Source: Amphiduros pacificus
Taxonomy: Eukaryota > Annelida > Polychaeta > Phyllodocida > Hesionidae
NCBI GenBank assembly: GCA_949316495.1
Contig: OX439012.1
Coordinates: 30,188,935-30,252,934, forward strand
DNA: 64,000 bases
Direction: 5' to 3'
Shown: positions 60,984 through 64,000 of the stretch, piece after piece
Layout of the letters: the number at the start of each line of letters is the position of its first letter
Position numbering within the stretch: position 1 is the stretch's first letter
Made by a program: the position numbers and the translations under genes
Notes under the pieces: generated by a model
Database searches by the model: none
What the model saw: the letters and a program-made list of their open reading frames with translations, nothing else
What the model was told of the DNA's origin: nothing

Positions 60984-61122
60984 TGATGATGATGGAGCTG
61001 AGAGTGAGTGACCTGACATCATCTTGTCTATACTTCCCGATACCAAGCCGGGTCACCAAGCTGACGCCAGACCACAGCTGCCACCACCAGACGGCGTGTC
61101 AGCCATGCGCCATGACATACAG
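60984..61122 (+). CDS. Candidate isolated exon, cysteine-rich
   Basis: GCCATTTCTAG|TGATG is a plausible acceptor and GACATACAG|GTAAAG a strong donor. The 139-bp segment is richer in G+C than its surroundings and open in the frame MMMELRVSDL...DHSCHHQTACQPCAMTYR, with cysteine spacing like an extracellular module. No partner exon was found in the window, so this may be the edge of a gene extending right, or chance. Confidence 0.3.
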
Positions 61123-61265
61123 GTAAAGGGAACACTTATATAGCGCTGATTCCAGACAATGTCTGCCCATAGCGCATGACTGTAACTTGCCAGGAAAGAA
61201 AAGTTAAAGGTAACACTTATATACCGCTGATTCCAAACAATGTCTCGTCATAGCGCTTGATAGTA
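61120..61265. repeat. Two tandem copies of an interspersed motif
   Basis: AACACTTATATAGCGCTGAT then TCCAGACAATGTCTG and CATAGCGC occurs at 61,129-61,180 and, about 80 bp on, at 61,211-61,260. Its end (TCTG..CATAGCGC.TG) is the apparent source of the 18-bp satellite at 62.7 kb. Confidence 0.7.
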
Positions 61266-61654
61266 GCTGACTTGAATTTGAATTTGGGAATCTCTGGGTC
61301 TCCAGGCGAATGTTCAACTATTGTGACCGGTCTTCAGGATGACCAACAAACATAACTCTTCCCTGAATATTATATAATAACCATATCATAGTTATCATTC
61401 ATTTAGTCTCTTAATATCAGATTGATTGTGTTTGCCATGTTTCATTTAAGTAAACGGGTAGATTCCCCAACATAGATTTGTGTTTGATTTTAATATGGAA
61501 TATCTTGGTCAACTGTCAAAAAGACTGTAATTTTAGACACAAAAGCACCCAGTATGTGTTAGGCCCATAAGATAAATGCGATTCCCAAGCAACATTCAGC
61601 AGTCTTGGTTCACGTGCATTCATTCACAGCTTGGCTACAAATGATACCCCTTAA
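61123..61654. other. Unassigned sequence
   Basis: Other than the two-copy motif nothing was recognised. Confidence 0.5.
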
Positions 61655-62030
61655 CACAATACCTCTTAATGCACACAATACCTCTTAATGCACACAATAC
61701 CTCTTAATGCACACAATACCTCTTAATGCACACAATACCTCTTAATGCGCACAATACCTCTTTATGCACACAATATCTCTTAATGCACACAATACCTCTT
61801 AATGCACACAATACCTCTTAATGCACACAATACCTCTTTATGCACACAATACCTCTTAATGCGCACAATACCTCTTTATGCACACAATACCTCTTAATGT
61901 ACACAATATCTCTTTATGCACACAATATCTCTTTATGCACACAATACCTCTTAATGCACACAATACCTCTTAATGCACACAATACCTCTTAATGCACACA
62001 ATACCTCTTTATGCACACAATACCTCTTAA
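61655..62030. repeat. 19-bp minisatellite, about 20 copies
   Basis: Unit CACACAATACCTCTTAATG with TTTATG and GCGCAC variants; several variant pairs recur, showing block duplication. Confidence 0.95.
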
Positions 62031-62700
62031 TTCTCAACCAAGCAATTAACACAATACCAGCAGTTAACACAACACCTCTTAATGCACTCCAACACTATTC
62101 AACTTTTTAATCCCCTACTCTGGATCCTTACTCCAGTGCTTCACCTCCAAGGTCAAGTACATTATCTTTTGAGGAAAATGTCATGCCGTGGCTCGATCCA
62201 TAACCTCCCCCACTAAAAAAATGAGAAATATATTTTCTTAAATCTTCATAAAGCAATTCAATTTAATAATTTGATTAAATTAAATCAAAATATCCTGAGA
62301 GAAGCAAGGTATATAACTTCAATACCAAGCTCATCAGGTAAATATTTCTGGGGTCATATCTCTTCCCATGATGCAGTGAACCAATATTCTGAAGTTCATT
62401 GGACTAATAAAACACTCATATCTGATATAATATACAAAATGGTGCTGAGATTTGTCAAGTATCAAGAGTTTCAATCAAGCATGATGTTCTCTATTTTTTT
62501 TAACAATTTTACAGGTACAACCTTGGTGGCGCCACCTTGTGTCAGGAGTTCTGCTATTATCCTAAACTGTCAGTAGTGCCATCTTGTAGGAGGCTGGTGG
62601 CAAGTGGAATGAAACCTAATTGTGAATTTAAATCTTTCTTTTTTACATTATCAATAATGATGATAATTTTTATGCAACACTGATACCAGACAGATAGCGC
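62031..62700. other. Unassigned sequence
   Basis: No gene recognised; a short plus-strand frame at 62271-62576 has no splice or composition support. Confidence 0.5.
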
Positions 62701-62704
62701 ATCA

Positions 62705-64000
62705 AAGTGCTTGGTCTGTTCATAGTGCTTGGTCTGTTCATAGTGCTTGGTCTGTTCATAGTGCTTGGTCTGTTCATAGTGCTTGGTCTGTTCATAGTGC
62801 TTGGTCTGTTCATAGTGCTTGGTCTGTTCATAGCGCTTGCTCTGTTCATAGTGCTTGCTCTGTTCATATTGCTTGGTCTGTTCATAGTGCTTGGTCTGCT
62901 TGGTCTGTTCATAGTGCTTGGTCTGCTTGGTCTGTTCATAGCGCTTGCTCTGTTCATAGTGCTTGCTCTGTTCATATTGCTTGGTCTGTTCATAGTGCTT
63001 GGTCTGCTTGGTCTGTTCATAGTGCTTGGTCTGTTCATAGTGCTTGGTCTGTTCATAGTGCTTGGTCTGTTCATAGTGCTTGGTCTGTTCATAGTGCTTG
63101 GTCTGTTCATAGCGCTTGCTCTGTTCATAGTGCTTGCTCTGTTCATATTGCTTGGTCTGTTCATAGTGCTTGGTCTGCTTGGTCTGTTCATAGTGCTTGG
63201 TCTGCTTGGTCTGTTCATAGCGCTTGGTCTGTTCATAGTGCTTGGTCTGTTCATAGCGCTTGGTCTGTTCATAGCGCTTGGTCTGTTCATAGTGCTTGGT
63301 CTGTTCATAGTGCTTGGTCTGTTCATAGCGCTTGGTCTGTTCATAGCGCTTGGTCTGTTCATAATGCTTGGTCTGTTCATAGCGCTTGGTCTGTTCATAA
63401 TGCTTGGTCTGTTCATAGCGCTTGGTCTGTTCATAATGCTTGGTCTGTTCATAGCGCTTGGTTTGTTCATAATGCTTGGTCTGTTCATAGCGCTTGGTCT
63501 GTTCATAGTGCTTGGTCTGTTCATAGCGCTTGGTCTGTTCATAGCGCTTGCTCTGTTCATAGTGCTTGCTCTGTTCATATTGCTTGGTCTGTTCATAGTG
63601 CTTGGTCTGTTCATAGTGCTTGGTCTGTTCATAGCGCTTGGTTTGGTCTGTTCATAGTGCTTGGTTTGGTCTGTTCATAGCACTTGGTCTGTTCATAGCA
63701 CTTGGTCTGTTCATAGCGCTTGGTCTGTTCATAGCGCTTGGTCTGTTCATAGTGCTTGGTCTGTTCAAAGCGCTTGGTCTGTTCATAGTGCTTGGTCTGT
63801 TCATAGCGCTTGGTCTGTTCATAGCGCTTGGTCTGTTCATAGTGCTTGGTCTGTTCATAGCGCTTGGTCTGTTCATAGTGCTTGGTCTGTTCATAGTGCT
63901 TGGTCTGTTCATAGCGCTTGGTCTGTTCATAGCGCTTGGTCTGTTCATAGCGCTTGGTCTGTTCATAATGCTTGGTCTGTTCATAGCGCTTGGTCTGTTC
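62705..64000. repeat. 18-bp satellite, at least 72 copies, continuing past the window
   Basis: Unit CATAGYGCTTGGTCTGTT, period 18 bp. A six-base CTTGGTCTG insertion variant and CATATTGC/CATAATGC variants occur in repeating blocks: the run with CATAGCGCTTGCTCTG, CATAGTGCTTGCTCTG, CATATTGC is present four times (62,830; 62,940; 63,110; 63,540). Open frames on both strands (320 aa minus, 316 aa plus) reflect the 3n period. Confidence 0.96.

Noticed and set aside
62670-63984. Frames of 110-320 aa (NRPSTM and GLFIVL repeats)
   Set aside because: The 18-bp period keeps both strands open; the hydrophobic repeat is not evidence of a membrane protein.

Overview
This is animal nuclear DNA: AT-rich, intron-rich genes with canonical GT-AG introns, a LINE, tRNA-derived SINEs, small terminal-inverted-repeat DNA elements, and an exceptional load of minisatellites. 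Gene content (a Ly6/uPAR-type secreted protein, a METTL24-like membrane protein, a C2H2 protein) and the repeats fit a marine invertebrate, perhaps a mollusc or other lophotrochozoan. Species cannot be fixed from sequence alone.

Layout. 0.8-2.9 kb: 33-bp and 49-bp tandem arrays. 5.6 and 9.7-10.0 kb: two copies of one tRNA-derived SINE. 7.3-8.8 kb: 45-bp array. 12.5-17.2 kb (minus, probable first exon near 19.8 kb): a 1228-residue zinc-finger protein; its 5' intron holds a 967-bp DNA element and a 39-bp array. 22.6-23.5 kb: a TTAA-flanked element. 23.8-26.2 kb: 44-bp and 22-bp arrays. 27.3-30.1 kb (minus): a five-exon gene for a 195-residue protein of unknown function. 31.4-49.2 kb (plus): a six-exon METTL24-like gene whose second intron contains a nearly complete CR1-like LINE, a 5-kb satellite of 44-bp units and a 585-bp DNA element. 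52.9-58.8 kb (minus): a five-exon Ly6/uPAR (LU) domain gene. 61.6-64 kb: 19-bp and 18-bp arrays, the latter running off the window.

The main discovery is a pattern linking genes and arrays. Intron by intron, the minisatellites begin exactly at exon-intron borders and carry the splice site in every unit. Donor (5' splice site) arrays follow exon 4 of the 195-aa gene (about 20 copies), exon 5 of the METTL24-like gene (about 50), exons 3 and 4 of the LU gene (about 14 and 41) and, probably, the first exon of the zinc-finger gene (about 28). Acceptor-containing arrays precede exons 2 and 5 of the LU gene (8 and 6 copies). Array orientation always matches the gene. Several unrelated arrays share a period of 42-44 bp. 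In most cases a downstream donor would truncate the protein, but the LU exon 4 array is an open 30-bp repeat in which any donor keeps frame, so it could encode a length-variable cysteine-containing tail.

Exon structures were worked out by hand from splice consensus, phase matching and protein continuity; no transcript evidence or database search was available.
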